This document shows, piece after piece, positions 29,373 through 37,261 of a stretch of 56,982 bases of DNA (the first letter of the stretch is position 1; each line of letters starts with the position of its first letter). The stretch comes from Halomonas sp. KAO (GTDB lineage Bacteria > Pseudomonadota > Gammaproteobacteria > Pseudomonadales > Halomonadaceae), in contig NZ_JADNRL010000037.1 of the NCBI RefSeq assembly GCF_015595025.1, positions 8,353 through 65,334 on the forward strand. Direction: 5' to 3'. Below the pieces are notes generated by a model. That model was given only the letters and a program-made list of their open reading frames with translations, ran no database searches and had not been told where the DNA came from. Both the position numbers and the translations under genes were made by a program.

Positions 29373-30857
29373 TCAGACTATCATGACGACCGACTTCTGC
29401 TCGGTGTAATGCTCGATCAAGGAGTCGCTGAGCTCGCGACCGATCCCCGACTGCTTGAAGCCGCCGAAGGGCATGCTGGCGTCCAATAGGTTATGACCGT
29501 TGACCCAGACGCTGCCGGCCTCGATCTCCGGGATCAGGCGATTGACCGCGGCGAGATCGTTGGACCAGATGCTGGCGGCCAGGCCGTAGGGGGAGTCGTT
29601 GGCCATCGATACCAGGTCGTCGAGCTCGCGGAAGGACTGTACTACCACCACTGGGCCGAAGATCTCCTCTTGCACGCAGCGGCTCTCCTGAGCCAGACCG
29701 GTGATCACCGTGGGCTCGACGAAGTAACCGTTCTCTCTGCCCTTGCCGCCGCCGGTAACGATGGTGCCGCCGTCGCTGCGGGCCTGGTCGATGTAGTCCA
29801 GTACTCGGTGCTGCTGCTTGGCAGAGACCAGTGGCCCCAGTGTGCTGGTGGCTTCCCAGCCTGGTGCCTGGGTCAGACCCCGGGCCTGGTCGGCGAGCTT
29901 GGCGACGAAGGCGTCGTGGATCGTTTCGTGCACGTAAATGCGGGAGCCGGCGGTGCAGACCTGGCCCTGGTTGAAGAAGATCGCCTGAGCGGCGCCTGTG
30001 GCGGCGGCCTCGATATCGGCATCGGCCAATACCATCACCGGCGACTTGCCGCCCAGCTCCAGGGTGGTGCGGGTCATGTTCTCCATGGCGGCGTGGCCGA
30101 TCAGCTTGCCCACCGGAGTCGAGCCGGTGAAGGCCACCTTGTTGATGCCTGGATGGCCGGCCAGGGCCGCTCCGGCGGTGTGCCCCAGGCCGGTGACCAC
30201 GTTGAGGGTGCCGGCGGGCAGGCCCACCTGCTCGGCCAGTTCAGCCAGCAGCAGGGCGCTGAGGGGGGTGTCCTCGGCGGGCTTGAGCACAATGCTGCAG
30301 CCCGCGGCGAGTGCCGGGGCCACCTTCCATACCGCCATCAGCAGTGGGAAGTTCCATGGGATGATGGCTCCCACCACGCCGATCGGCTCGCGGCGGGTAT
30401 AGGCGACGATCTGCTTATCGTCGGGCACGAAGGGCATGGAGGGGGTCATGCTGCGCCCCTCGATTTTGGTGGCCCAGCCGGCGGTATAGCGGATGAAGTC
30501 GATGGCCAGAGTCACGTCCATATGCCGCGAGAAGGTCACCGGCTTACCGTTGTCCAGAGTTTCGAGCAGTGCAAAGTCATCGGCGCGGGCCTCCAGGGCG
30601 TCGGCGAGATCCAGCAGCAGCTTTTCGCGCAGGGAAGGGCGCGATCGGCGCCAGCTGAGGAAGGCCTCCCGGGCGGCAGTGATCGCGTCGTCGATATCCG
30701 CGGCGTCCCCCGCCGGTACACGACTGATCACCTCCGCGGTGGCGGGGTTGTAGACATCCAGGGTGTTGCCGCTCGCGGCGGGTCGCCAGCGGCCCCCAAT
30801 GAAAAGGTCGTGACTCTTATCCAGCCAGGATTGAATGGTGGGGGAAGGCTGCGTCAT
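29373..30857 (-). CDS. NAD-dependent aldehyde dehydrogenase (phenylacetaldehyde/aliphatic type)
   Basis: Oxidises an aldehyde to the acid with NAD(P)+. In this context it should clear the aldehyde released by the amine dehydrogenase. The 494-aa protein has the full ALDH pattern: VGAIIPWNFPLLMAVWK, the NAD loop FTGSTPVGK, the general-base Glu in LELGGKSP, the nucleophile Cys301 in GQVCTAGS, and EEIFGPV. Closest in feel to PeaE/FeaB-like enzymes of the amine pathways. It is preceded by a canonical sigma-54 promoter at 30932-30947 and divergent from the activator gene. The specific substrate is inferred from context. Confidence 0.93.
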   Translation of the reverse strand: MTQPSPTIQSWLDKSHDLFIGGRWRPAASGNTLDVYNPATAEVISRVPAGDAADIDDAITAAREAFLSWRRSRPSLREKLLLDLADALEARADDFALLETLDNGKPVTFSRHMDVTLAIDFIRYTAGWATKIEGRSMTPSMPFVPDDKQIVAYTRREPIGVVGAIIPWNFPLLMAVWKVAPALAAGCSIVLKPAEDTPLSALLLAELAEQVGLPAGTLNVVTGLGHTAGAALAGHPGINKVAFTGSTPVGKLIGHAAMENMTRTTLELGGKSPVMVLADADIEAAATGAAQAIFFNQGQVCTAGSRIYVHETIHDAFVAKLADQARGLTQAPGWEATSTLGPLVSAKQQHRVLDYIDQARSDGGTIVTGGGKGRENGYFVEPTVITGLAQESRCVQEEIFGPVVVVQSFRELDDLVSMANDSPYGLAASIWSNDLAAVNRLIPEIEAGSVWVNGHNLLDASMPFGGFKQSGIGRELSDSLIEHYTEQKSVVMIV

Positions 30858-30931
30858 GGTTGTGCTCCTGTGGGGCTGATTTATGATTGTTGGCAGACCT
30901 GACTAGACAGCATGGGCCTGCTGCTTGGTAT

Positions 30932-30947
30932 AGCAAGTACTATGCCA
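30932..30947 (-). promoter_or_regulatory. Sigma-54 promoter of the aldehyde dehydrogenase gene
   Basis: Read on the minus strand: TGGCATAGTACTTGCT. This is the -24 element TGGCA and -12 element TTGCT, with exactly 10 bases between GG and GC, the required RpoN spacing. It lies 75 bp upstream of the aldehyde dehydrogenase start and directly faces the gene for a GAFTGA-type activator, which makes the assignment strong. Confidence 0.82.
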
Positions 30948-31080
30948 GCGTTCTGTAACGTAATAATCACAATGAAAACAGTGGGTAGAGGTGCCTCGCG
31001 GAGGGTTGGCCGCAGATGATGCGTCGCCGGACACGACGGCTGTCGCATCTTGGGACACCTCGCCCCATGGGGAGACACCT

Positions 31081-33030
31081 ATGTTGACCAAGGCCGCCCT
31101 GCGAACTACCGAGGTGATGCGCCAGGCCCATGCCCGGCTACGTCGAGGACAACTGCCGGTGGATCTGCTCGATGCCAGCATCGGTCGCTCCTGGCAGCGC
31201 TGCCTGGATCACGGCCTCTCTCCCGGTAGTGTGCCGGAGTTGCTCAGACTCAGTGGTAGCGAACTGCGGGACCGGCGTGACTCACATCGTCGACTGATCA
31301 CCCTGGCTGAACCCCTGCTCAAGCGGGTTGCCGAGGATCTGCGCGGCTGCCAGCTGTTGCTGGCTGGCCCCGATGCCACCGTGCTCAAGAGCTACGGGAA
31401 ACGTTTCGTGCTTGACGAACGGCTACACATCGCTCCCGGCATTATTCTGGATGAGCGTTGGTTTGGGACCAATGCACCAGCCCTAGCGGTGATCGAGCGC
31501 GCGCCGGTGCTGGTCAAATCCAGCGAGCATTTGATGTTCCCCGAGAATCCGGTTTCTTGTGTGGCGGCACCGCTGCTTGATGTGAGTGGCGACTGCCTGG
31601 GGTTGATCGACTTGACCTTCGATGCCGACCATCCTCGTCCAGAGATCTTCCTGCGGCGGGTGCAGCAACTCACTGGTGCCCTGGAGCAGCAGTTGTTTCG
31701 TGATCACTACCAGCAGCGCTGGGTGCTTCAGGTGCATGCATCCCTTACCGAGTTGGATGGGGTGGCGTGCGGCCTGGTGGCGATCAACAAGGCCGGCCTG
31801 ATCCTGGCAGTCGATCCTCAGGCGGCCCAGTGGCTGGGGCGTGATGCTGCGGGCCTGATTGGTGGTCATATCGAGTCGCTCTTGGGTCGTTCCTGGACGG
31901 AGCTTCGTCGCCAGTGTGAGACGAACTCGGCGTTGTTGGGGCTGGAGCTGACCGGCGGACAGTTGGTGGGGCGCCTCAATCCGCCTGAGGCCTGGCGGCC
32001 GGCGACCCTGGATGGCGAGGTGGGGGGTGGCTTCGGCAACCGTATGCCGATCAAGTCGTCACGGCCCCGTCGGCCGGTGCTGGAGTCGTTGGTGGCCAGC
32101 TGGCCGCAGATCTTGGCCCGGGAAGCGCGCAGGGCGTCCCGGGCCCTGGCCGCGGGGCTGCCGGTCCTGCTGCAGGGCGATACCGGCACCGGCAAGGAGC
32201 AGCTGGCCCGAGCCTTGCACACCAGTATCGACGAAAAAGCTCCGTTCGTGGCGCTGAACTGCGCGGCCCTGCCGGAGAGCTTGATCGAGGCGGAGCTGTT
32301 CGGCTACGGCGAGGGTGCCTTTACCGGCGCCCGCAAGGGGGGCTATGACGGGCGCCTGGTGCAGGCCAACGGCGGGACCCTGTTGCTCGATGAGATCGGT
32401 GATATGCCGCTGGCGCTGCAGGCACGCCTGCTTCGGGTACTTCAGGAGCGGGTGGTGACGCCACTGGGTGATCATCGCGAGGTACCCATCGAGTGTCGGG
32501 TGATCGCCGCCAGCCATCGCGATCTGGAGGCTCGGGTCGAGGTTGGCGACTTCCGCGAGGATCTCTTCTATCGCCTGGCCGGTGTGGTGGTCGAGCTGCC
32601 AGCGCTGAACCAGCAACAGCCGCTGACGGAAACGATTCGCCATCGCTGGGAGGTGCTCTGTCGCGGTCACGGTCGTGACCTGCCCCTGGCGGAGTCGCTC
32701 TGCGAGCGGTTGGCCGCCTATGACTGGCCCGGCAACTGGCGCGAGCTCGAGCACTGCCTGGAAGCGGCCTTGGTCGGCGCCGAACCGGAGCTTGATGCCC
32801 TGACACTGGATGCGCTGTCGCCGCGCTGGCAGCGCAAGTTGACAGGAGGGGCCCCTTCAGAGGCATTGGCCATGAGGTCATCGGGGACAGCAGGCGGTCC
32901 CCAGGAACTTCGAGAATTACAGCAGGCACATATGCAGCGCACCCTGGAGGCTTGTGACGGCAACTATACCGCCGCCGCTCGAGCCCTGGGGGTCAGCCGT
33001 TCGACGCTCTATCGGCGCCTGGGACGCTGA
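31081..33030 (+). CDS. Sigma-54-dependent transcriptional activator (AcoR-like)
   Basis: Enhancer-binding protein of 649 aa. An N-terminal GAF-like sensory region (about 50-220; LLLAGPDATVLKSYG, AAPLLDVSGDCLGLIDLTF) and a PAS-like part are followed by the AAA+ domain. That domain has Walker A GDTGTGKEQLARALH near 365, the sigma-54 contact loop GEGAFTGARKGG near 411 and Walker B GGTLLLDEIGDMPL. A Fis-type helix-turn-helix closes it (YTAAARALGVSRSTLYRRLG). ATG 31081 has GGGGAG 6 bp upstream; an upstream in-frame extension to 30991 is not domain-like. It is divergent from the aldehyde dehydrogenase gene and very likely activates its sigma-54 promoter in response to an amine or aldehyde. It stands where other qhp loci carry an AraC-type QhpR. 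Confidence 0.92.
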   Translation: MLTKAALRTTEVMRQAHARLRRGQLPVDLLDASIGRSWQRCLDHGLSPGSVPELLRLSGSELRDRRDSHRRLITLAEPLLKRVAEDLRGCQLLLAGPDATVLKSYGKRFVLDERLHIAPGIILDERWFGTNAPALAVIERAPVLVKSSEHLMFPENPVSCVAAPLLDVSGDCLGLIDLTFDADHPRPEIFLRRVQQLTGALEQQLFRDHYQQRWVLQVHASLTELDGVACGLVAINKAGLILAVDPQAAQWLGRDAAGLIGGHIESLLGRSWTELRRQCETNSALLGLELTGGQLVGRLNPPEAWRPATLDGEVGGGFGNRMPIKSSRPRRPVLESLVASWPQILAREARRASRALAAGLPVLLQGDTGTGKEQLARALHTSIDEKAPFVALNCAALPESLIEAELFGYGEGAFTGARKGGYDGRLVQANGGTLLLDEIGDMPLALQARLLRVLQERVVTPLGDHREVPIECRVIAASHRDLEARVEVGDFREDLFYRLAGVVVELPALNQQQPLTETIRHRWEVLCRGHGRDLPLAESLCERLAAYDWPGNWRELEHCLEAALVGAEPELDALTLDALSPRWQRKLTGGAPSEALAMRSSGTAGGPQELRELQQAHMQRTLEACDGNYTAAARALGVSRSTLYRRLGR

Positions 33031-33178
33031 GCCATTGGTCGATACTCTCGAGGTTCTCCGTTGAGGCCTCGGGTGCGGCGGTGATGAACATGAGTGTGCA
33101 TAGGCGCAGCCGGTACTCAAGGAGGAGTGGCTATCCAATGTCACGGTTGAGAAGATTATCCTTATGGTAAGAGTATTG

Positions 33179-33250
33179 GAACGCCTGAAGTAAGCACCGG
33201 CTCGATGCAGAAAACAGCGGCGGCGCCCCGAGGGCGCCGCCGCTTCGTTT
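33179..33250 (+). repeat. Right copy of 72-bp direct repeat (fadA tail fragment)
   Basis: Identical to 20528-20599 except one base. The similarity weakens but continues a few bases on both sides (GTNTTN before; GGT-GGC-ACTG-like after), so the true duplicated unit was longer and has drifted. Here the four fadA codons have no gene in front of them, so this copy is the fragment. It now forms a terminator (33216-33250) downstream of the activator gene. Confidence 0.93.
33216..33250 (+). terminator. Duplicated fadA terminator after the sigma-54 activator
   Basis: Same 13-bp stem AGCGGCGGCGCCC/GGGCGCCGCCGCT as at 20565-20593, followed by TCGTTTTGG. It probably ends transcription from the activator and insulates the TAXI gene. 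Confidence 0.7.
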
Positions 33251-33338
33251 TGGTGGCCACTGGCATCAGATTGCCACCTGCAACAGATTGCCACCTTCGA
33301 CAGCTTTCCACTCGCTCGACTCCCTCCTGCCGACGGTA

Positions 33339-34355
33339 TCAGTTTGCCATGCCCGCCAAGGCTGCGCCGCGACGAATCTCGTGGCGTACGGGGAGCAGGG
33401 CCTCGTCATGGACCCAGCCCCGCTCACGATAGTAGCGCAAGGCGCCATCATGGAGAGGGGCGCTTAGGCCCTCCTCGATCATCACCTGGGGCGTCAGCAC
33501 CCCCAGGGCGGGATGGGTTGCCTTGAAACGGGTGAACGCGCCGAACACCTCGGACACCAGCCGGTAGACCTGGTCGGCGTCGACATCGGCGCGGGTGACC
33601 AGCGTTGCCTTGACGCCGAAGGTGTGAACCTCCGGCTGGTCGGGCCCATAGAGGCCAGCGGGGATCGTGGCGTAGCTGAAATAGGGGTAGGCGTTGACCA
33701 GCAGGTCGATGGTGTTGCCGCTGACATCGACGATCTCGGCGTTACAGAGACGAATGGCCTGAGCGACCGAGGAGTTGGGGTGCCCCACCGTATAGACCAT
33801 GGCCTCGATATTGCCATGGCACAGCTCCATGGATTGCTGATCGGCGGGCAGGTCGTGAACCTGGCGGAAGGTGCTGCGGCTCCACCCCCGGGCATCCATC
33901 AGCCTGAGCATGGTGCTGCGCTGCCCGGAGCCCGGGTTGCCGATATTGACGGAGCGTCGCTGCAGATCCTCGAAGCTCGCGATGTCGGCATCGCGACGGA
34001 CCACCAGGGTGAATGGCTCGCTGTGCAGCGAGAATACCGAACGCAGGGCCGTATCGGCGCCGGCCTGGCGGAAACCCTCGATGCCCTGGGTGGCATACTG
34101 ATGCAGGTCCGACTGGGCGAGAGCGAATGCCAGCTCGCCACGGCGCAGGGCGCGCAGATTGGCGCTGGAACCATCGCTGGGTTGTGCCCGACAGGGCGTG
34201 CTGAGGGTTCGACACAGGGCGCGTCCGACCACGTGGTAGACCCCGGCCGGACTGGCGGTGGCGATGGTCAGGGGTGTCTCGGTATCGGCAGGCAGTGAAG
34301 CGTGCAGTAGCAGGCTGGCGATACCTATGGCCAACCGTTTGGCGATGCTGTTCAT
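33339..34355 (-). CDS. TAXI-family TRAP transporter solute-binding protein
   Basis: Periplasmic binding protein of a TRAP transporter of the TAXI class (338 aa). A signal peptide covers about residues 1-23 (AKRLAIGIASLLLHASLPA). Typical segments are TIATASPAGVYHVVGRALC, the SSANLRALRRGELAFALAQSD region and VNIGNPGSGQRSTMLRLM. The usual partner, a fused DctQM membrane protein, is not adjacent, so it works with a transporter elsewhere or as a ligand-sensing protein. Substrate unknown; glutamate or related acids are common for the class. Confidence 0.88.
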   Translation of the reverse strand: MNSIAKRLAIGIASLLLHASLPADTETPLTIATASPAGVYHVVGRALCRTLSTPCRAQPSDGSSANLRALRRGELAFALAQSDLHQYATQGIEGFRQAGADTALRSVFSLHSEPFTLVVRRDADIASFEDLQRRSVNIGNPGSGQRSTMLRLMDARGWSRSTFRQVHDLPADQQSMELCHGNIEAMVYTVGHPNSSVAQAIRLCNAEIVDVSGNTIDLLVNAYPYFSYATIPAGLYGPDQPEVHTFGVKATLVTRADVDADQVYRLVSEVFGAFTRFKATHPALGVLTPQVMIEEGLSAPLHDGALRYYRERGWVHDEALLPVRHEIRRGAALAGMAN

Positions 34356-34665
34356 GACTCACCTCGTAGCAGTGAGTCGGCCAGAGGCACACCAGAACCA
34401 GTGAGGTGGCGGGGCAATGCCTGTCAGGAGAGGTGTCGCCCGGTATCTGGTCGACAGGCTGTGTTGTTATCTCGATGGTTATCTTGACGGTTATCTCGAT
34501 TGTTATCCTGGTGTGGCTATCCTGGAGTCGTTGTCTTGGTGTTGTGGTATCGGCCAGGTTGGCCAGGCGGGGCCCGGCCATTTCTCGATCACCAGGGCCG
34601 CCTTTCAGGTATAGCAGGACCGGTGAGGCAGGCTGGGGCATTCAACGTAATTCTATCGAATAAGG
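34356..34665. other. Intergenic region with 12-bp tandem repeat
   Basis: 310 bp between two leftward genes. It holds the TAXI promoter region and a short tandem array at 34466-34513. Open frames through it are artefacts of the repeat. Confidence 0.6.
34466..34513. repeat. 12-bp tandem repeat, four units
   Basis: Four consecutive units of GTTATCTCGATG, drifting by one to four bases (GTTATCTTGACG, GTTATCTCGATT, GTTATCCTGGTG). Because the period is a multiple of three, the minus strand reads as Ile-Thr-Ile-Glu-like repeats, but no gene encloses it. It lies about 110 bp upstream of the TAXI gene start. Confidence 0.85.
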
Positions 34666-35130
34666 TTATAGCACCCCCGCCTCGAGTCCCGCGGCCATGG
34701 CCATGGCGAGCTCCTCCACCTGGTCGGTGAAGGACTCCTGCCATTCGCCACGCAGGATCAGCGGTTCCTGCGCCCAGCGCCAGCGCAGGCCGGTGGTGAT
34801 GCTCTCCACGGCGCGGCGCGTGCCGGTGCCATCATGACCGGCGCGGACATAGAGGGCACAGGGCAGCCCCTGGGTCTGTTCGAGGACCTCGTAATAGCTT
34901 CTGTCGAAGAAGTCCTTGAGGGCACCGCTCATATAGCCTAGGTTCTCGGTGGTGCCGAGCAGGATGGCATCACAGCCAAGCACGTCCTCGGGACCCGCCT
35001 CGAGGGGTGGCTTGACGATGACCTCCAGGCCTTCGATCTCGGGATGACGGGCGCCCTGCTCGGCGGCTTCGCGAAGCCTGCGGGTGTTGGGTGAGGGGGC
35101 ATGGGCAACGATCAGCAGACGCTTGGGCAT
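34666..35130 (-). CDS. Flavodoxin-like NAD(P)H-dependent oxidoreductase
   Basis: Flavodoxin-fold FMN protein of 154 aa. It opens with RLLIVAHAPSPNTRRL (phosphate loop) and continues with CDAILLGTTENLGYMSGALKDFFDRSYYE, the usual flavin-contact region of the NAD(P)H-dependent reductases. The start at 35130 has GAGGAG 9 bp upstream; the 18 extra residues of a longer frame are not conserved-looking. Probable quinone, azo or nitro reductase; substrate unknown. Divergent from the YbhB gene. Confidence 0.85.
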   Translation of the reverse strand: MPKRLLIVAHAPSPNTRRLREAAEQGARHPEIEGLEVIVKPPLEAGPEDVLGCDAILLGTTENLGYMSGALKDFFDRSYYEVLEQTQGLPCALYVRAGHDGTGTRRAVESITTGLRWRWAQEPLILRGEWQESFTDQVEELAMAMAAGLEAGVL

Positions 35131-35199
35131 GTTGACAGCTCCTCGTTTGTTTCCCAGGCTACGTTGACGTTCGTCTGTCTTCAATCAGGAGGATTACCG

Positions 35200-35679
35200 A
35201 TGGCATTCGCCCTGTCGACCCTGCGCCTCTCCAGTCCCGCCTTCGAGGACGGAGGCGCCATTCCTGCCAAGCATACGGGAGAGGGTGATGATCTCTCGCC
35301 AGCGCTGGCCTGGCAGGATGCCCCCGAAGGCACCAAGGGTTTCGCGCTGATCTGCCACGATCCGGATGCCCCCCTGGTGCAGAACGGTACCTACGGCTTC
35401 GTGCACTGGGTGCTCTACAATATTCCCGCGTCCACCACCAGCCTGGAGGAAGCGACCAGCGTCGGGACGCGTGGCAAGAACGACTTCGGCAAGCTGGGCT
35501 ATGGTGGCCCCATGCCGCCGGAGGGGCACGATACCCATCGCTACTACTTCTGGGTGATGGCGCTGGACAAGCCCACCGACGACCTGCCCGAAGGGATCTC
35601 CCTGCGGGATCTGCTGCTCAAGGTCGAGCCGCATCTGCTCGGCATGAACCGCCTGGTGGGCACCTACCGGCGCGGCTGA
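35200..35679 (+). CDS. YbhB/YbcL-type phosphatidylethanolamine-binding (RKIP-like) protein
   Basis: Small cytoplasmic protein of the PEBP/Raf-kinase-inhibitor fold, 159 aa, without a signal peptide. Family landmarks: IPAKHTGEGDDLSPALAW, ALICHDPDAP (the anion-pocket DPD), YGFVHWVLYNIPA, GPMPPEGHDTHRYYFWVMALD and the closing LLGMNRLVGTYRR. Its role in bacteria is unclear. ATG 35200 has AGGAGGA just upstream. Confidence 0.92.
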   Translation: MAFALSTLRLSSPAFEDGGAIPAKHTGEGDDLSPALAWQDAPEGTKGFALICHDPDAPLVQNGTYGFVHWVLYNIPASTTSLEEATSVGTRGKNDFGKLGYGGPMPPEGHDTHRYYFWVMALDKPTDDLPEGISLRDLLLKVEPHLLGMNRLVGTYRRG

Positions 35680-35724
35680 TCCCGACCCTGCAAGTGTTCC
35701 GACCCTGCCAGCAGCCTGACCCTG

Positions 35725-35775
35725 CAGTAGCTGGCCCTGGAGTAGCTGGCCCTGGAGTAGCTGGCCCTGGAGTAG
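35725..35775. repeat. 15-bp tandem repeat, three units and part of a fourth
   Basis: Units of GAGTAGCTGGCCCTG (first unit CAGTAG...), repeated at 35725, 35740 and 35755, with a partial fourth (GAGTAG) at 35770. Degenerate related words (GACCCTGCCAG, TGACCCTGCAG) precede them. It sits between the YbhB stop and its terminator. Confidence 0.88.
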
Positions 35776-35782
35776 AGAGACG

Positions 35783-35814
35783 AGCGCCCCGGCATCATGT
35801 GATGCCGGGGCGCT
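35783..35814. terminator. Terminator after the YbhB gene
   Basis: Perfect 15-bp inverted repeat AGCGCCCCGGCATCA/TGATGCCGGGGCGCT with a two-base centre. No T run follows, so it may act by stem strength alone. It lies between convergent genes. Confidence 0.65.
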
Positions 35815-35843
35815 CTGCCATGGGGCTTGGAAAAAGGCGCGGG

Positions 35844-36530
35844 TTATTCGCTTAGTGCCTCGAGCAGTACCTTGGCGACGGGCTCCGAGGAGGGCGGATT
35901 CTGGCCGGTAATCAGGCGGCCGTCGCGGCAGGTGTAGGGCGCGAAGTCGTCCGCCTTGGAGTAGTCCGCTCCGGCGGCCTTGAGGGCGTCTTCCACCAGA
36001 TGCGGTACCACCTCGGTCAGACCCACGGCGTCCTCTTCACCGTTGGTGAAGCCGGTGACGCGGCGGCCACGGACGAGTGGCTGACCCTCGGTGTCGCGCG
36101 CATGAAGCAGGACGATGGGGGCGTGGCACACCGTCGCCACCGGCTTCTGCTGGGCCCAGAAGGTCTCGATCAGGCGGATGGAGTCGGGGTTGTCCACCAG
36201 GTCCCAGAGCGGACCGTGACCACCGGGGTAGAAGATGGCGTCGAAGTCGTCGGCGCTGACCTCGGACAGGCGCCGAGTCGTGGCCAGCTGCTGCTGGGCC
36301 TCGGGGTCTTGCTTGAAGCGCCGCGTGGCGTCGGTCTGGCTCTCCTCGGCATCGCTCTTGGGGTCCAGCGGCGGCTGGCCACCGGCGGGGGAGGCCAGCA
36401 CCACCTCGGCGCCGGCATCGAGGCAGGCGTAGTAGGGCGCCGCCAGCTCCTCCAGCCAGAAGCCGGTGGGCACGCCGGTGTCGCCCAGTTGGTCGTGAGA
36501 GGTAAGGACCATCAGGATGCGTTGGCTCAT
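35844..36530 (-). CDS. DJ-1/PfpI family protein (type 1 glutamine amidotransferase-like)
   Basis: 227-aa cytoplasmic protein of the DJ-1/PfpI superfamily, Hsp31-like branch (glyoxalase III or deglycase candidates). Landmarks: ILMVLTSHDQLGDTGVPTGFWLEELAAPYY, FDAIFYPGGHGPLWDL, the nucleophile elbow VATVCHAPIVLL (Cys near 135) and VTGFTNGEEDAVGL. The start at 36530 has GGAG 6 bp upstream. Last recognisable core gene before the cassette region. Confidence 0.9.
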   Translation of the reverse strand: MSQRILMVLTSHDQLGDTGVPTGFWLEELAAPYYACLDAGAEVVLASPAGGQPPLDPKSDAEESQTDATRRFKQDPEAQQQLATTRRLSEVSADDFDAIFYPGGHGPLWDLVDNPDSIRLIETFWAQQKPVATVCHAPIVLLHARDTEGQPLVRGRRVTGFTNGEEDAVGLTEVVPHLVEDALKAAGADYSKADDFAPYTCRDGRLITGQNPPSSEPVAKVLLEALSE

Positions 36531-37261
36531 GAAAATCTCCGTGTCAGTGGTGCTGCTTGTCTGGAGTGTCGAGGCCAGTGTGACGCAACAGGTGGTCACA
36601 GGGGAATTGAAGTTTGCCTATGGCCGGCATGCAGGCTCTCCATTGCCGTCGGCGATGTGCTCGATGACATGGCGCGGCTGCCAGCATCGCCTTTACGCCC
36701 CCAGCGCAAGCCTACCTTGCTTTATATCCCGTACCGTATCTTGTTAATCGCCACGGCAAACCGTGGTAAACGAATTTTTCACGTAGGTTATCGCTTACAT
36801 TTTCGGCGAAAAGTATTCGGCTGCCCAAGAAACACTAGAGAATTGCAGCTATCATGGAGCCCATATTCGGCCATGCAGAAGGGCAGGCGGTATGCCAGAG
36901 ATAGCCACCGTGTTCGATAAACATAACTTGCCCTGCCCACTCCAGCGGTTTTCAAAGGAGAGCCGCTTGCAGAGTGAAGGATTCGCCATGTTGAACACTA
37001 GAGGGGCATTGCCATGCTGGTCGTAGGAGCCCGGTTTATCGTGCGATCGGCTGCTTTTGACCCAAAGTGGTCATGCTGGCAAAGGCAGCATGCGCGTTTA
37101 TTGGTGTTATATAGCCACGTCAACGAAAATACATCGAAAAATCAATGGATTGATGTGGAGGGATAAGAATGTTGAACGCGCGCGCTCGTTCAAGTCAATA
37201 AACGAGCGCGCTCTCTAATACCTGTTACATTTCAAATTAAGAACACTGTAAGGATATCGTT
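36531..37261. other. Intergenic region left of the cassette array
   Basis: 731 bp without a convincing gene. GC content falls towards the right. It holds several small hairpins (CCACGG/CCGTGG at 36751-36766, TTTTC/GAAAA near 36800, CATGCTG/CAGCATG near 37070-37090). A perfect short palindrome ATCAATGGATTGAT sits at 37141-37154, and the strong 11-bp hairpin at 37180-37211. Somewhere here is the left boundary of the first cassette, but I cannot place it: GTTATAT at 37106-37112 looks like an attC 3' core but has no matching 5' half at a normal distance. Confidence 0.5.
37180..37211. promoter_or_regulatory. Strong hairpin upstream of the graspetide-like precursor
   Basis: Perfect 11-bp inverted repeat GCGCGCTCGTT/AACGAGCGCGC around a 10-base loop, in an otherwise AT-rich stretch 50 bp before the precursor start. 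No T run follows, so a terminator is unlikely. It could be an operator, an mRNA-stabilising or attenuating stem, or an old cassette junction. Purpose unknown. Confidence 0.5.

Larger units (their letters stand above)
20600..33178. mobile_element. Inserted amine-utilisation block (qhp island)
   Basis: 12.6-kb segment between the two 72-bp copies of the fadA tail. It contains a complete, functionally coherent pathway: the qhpADCBFE operon, convergent qhpG, an outer-membrane-protein remnant, an aldehyde dehydrogenase and a sigma-54 activator. No integrase, transposase or tRNA is present, so the agent is unknown. Homologous exchange with a strain carrying fadA-qhp, or integration of a circle by crossover within the fadA tail, would both leave this structure. 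The boundaries are inferred from the repeats. Confidence 0.65.
33031..33338. other. Right junction of the qhp block, no gene
   Basis: 308 bp without a gene. It contains the second 72-bp copy of the fadA tail (33179-33250) with its terminator. A 17-bp tandem repeat starting CAGATTGCCACCT follows, at 33267-33283 and 33284-33300, with a degenerate third copy behind. The TAXI gene ends just to the right. Confidence 0.6.

Noticed and set aside
34400..34641. Minus-strand protein with Ile-Thr-Ile-Glu repeats upstream of the TAXI gene
   Set aside because: The frame only exists because of the 12-bp tandem repeat and then runs antisense/out of frame through the TAXI gene.
36000..36920. 306-codon plus-strand frame left of the cassette array
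   Set aside because: It is mostly antisense to the DJ-1/PfpI gene and continues into sequence without protein-like character.
36921..37112. A fourth attC site at the left edge (ACATAAC ... GTTATAT)
   Set aside because: The two cores are 190 bp apart and the inner arms do not pair, unlike the three accepted sites.
37180..37211. The GC-rich hairpin as a rho-independent terminator
   Set aside because: No T run follows on either strand, and it lies just upstream of a gene rather than after one.
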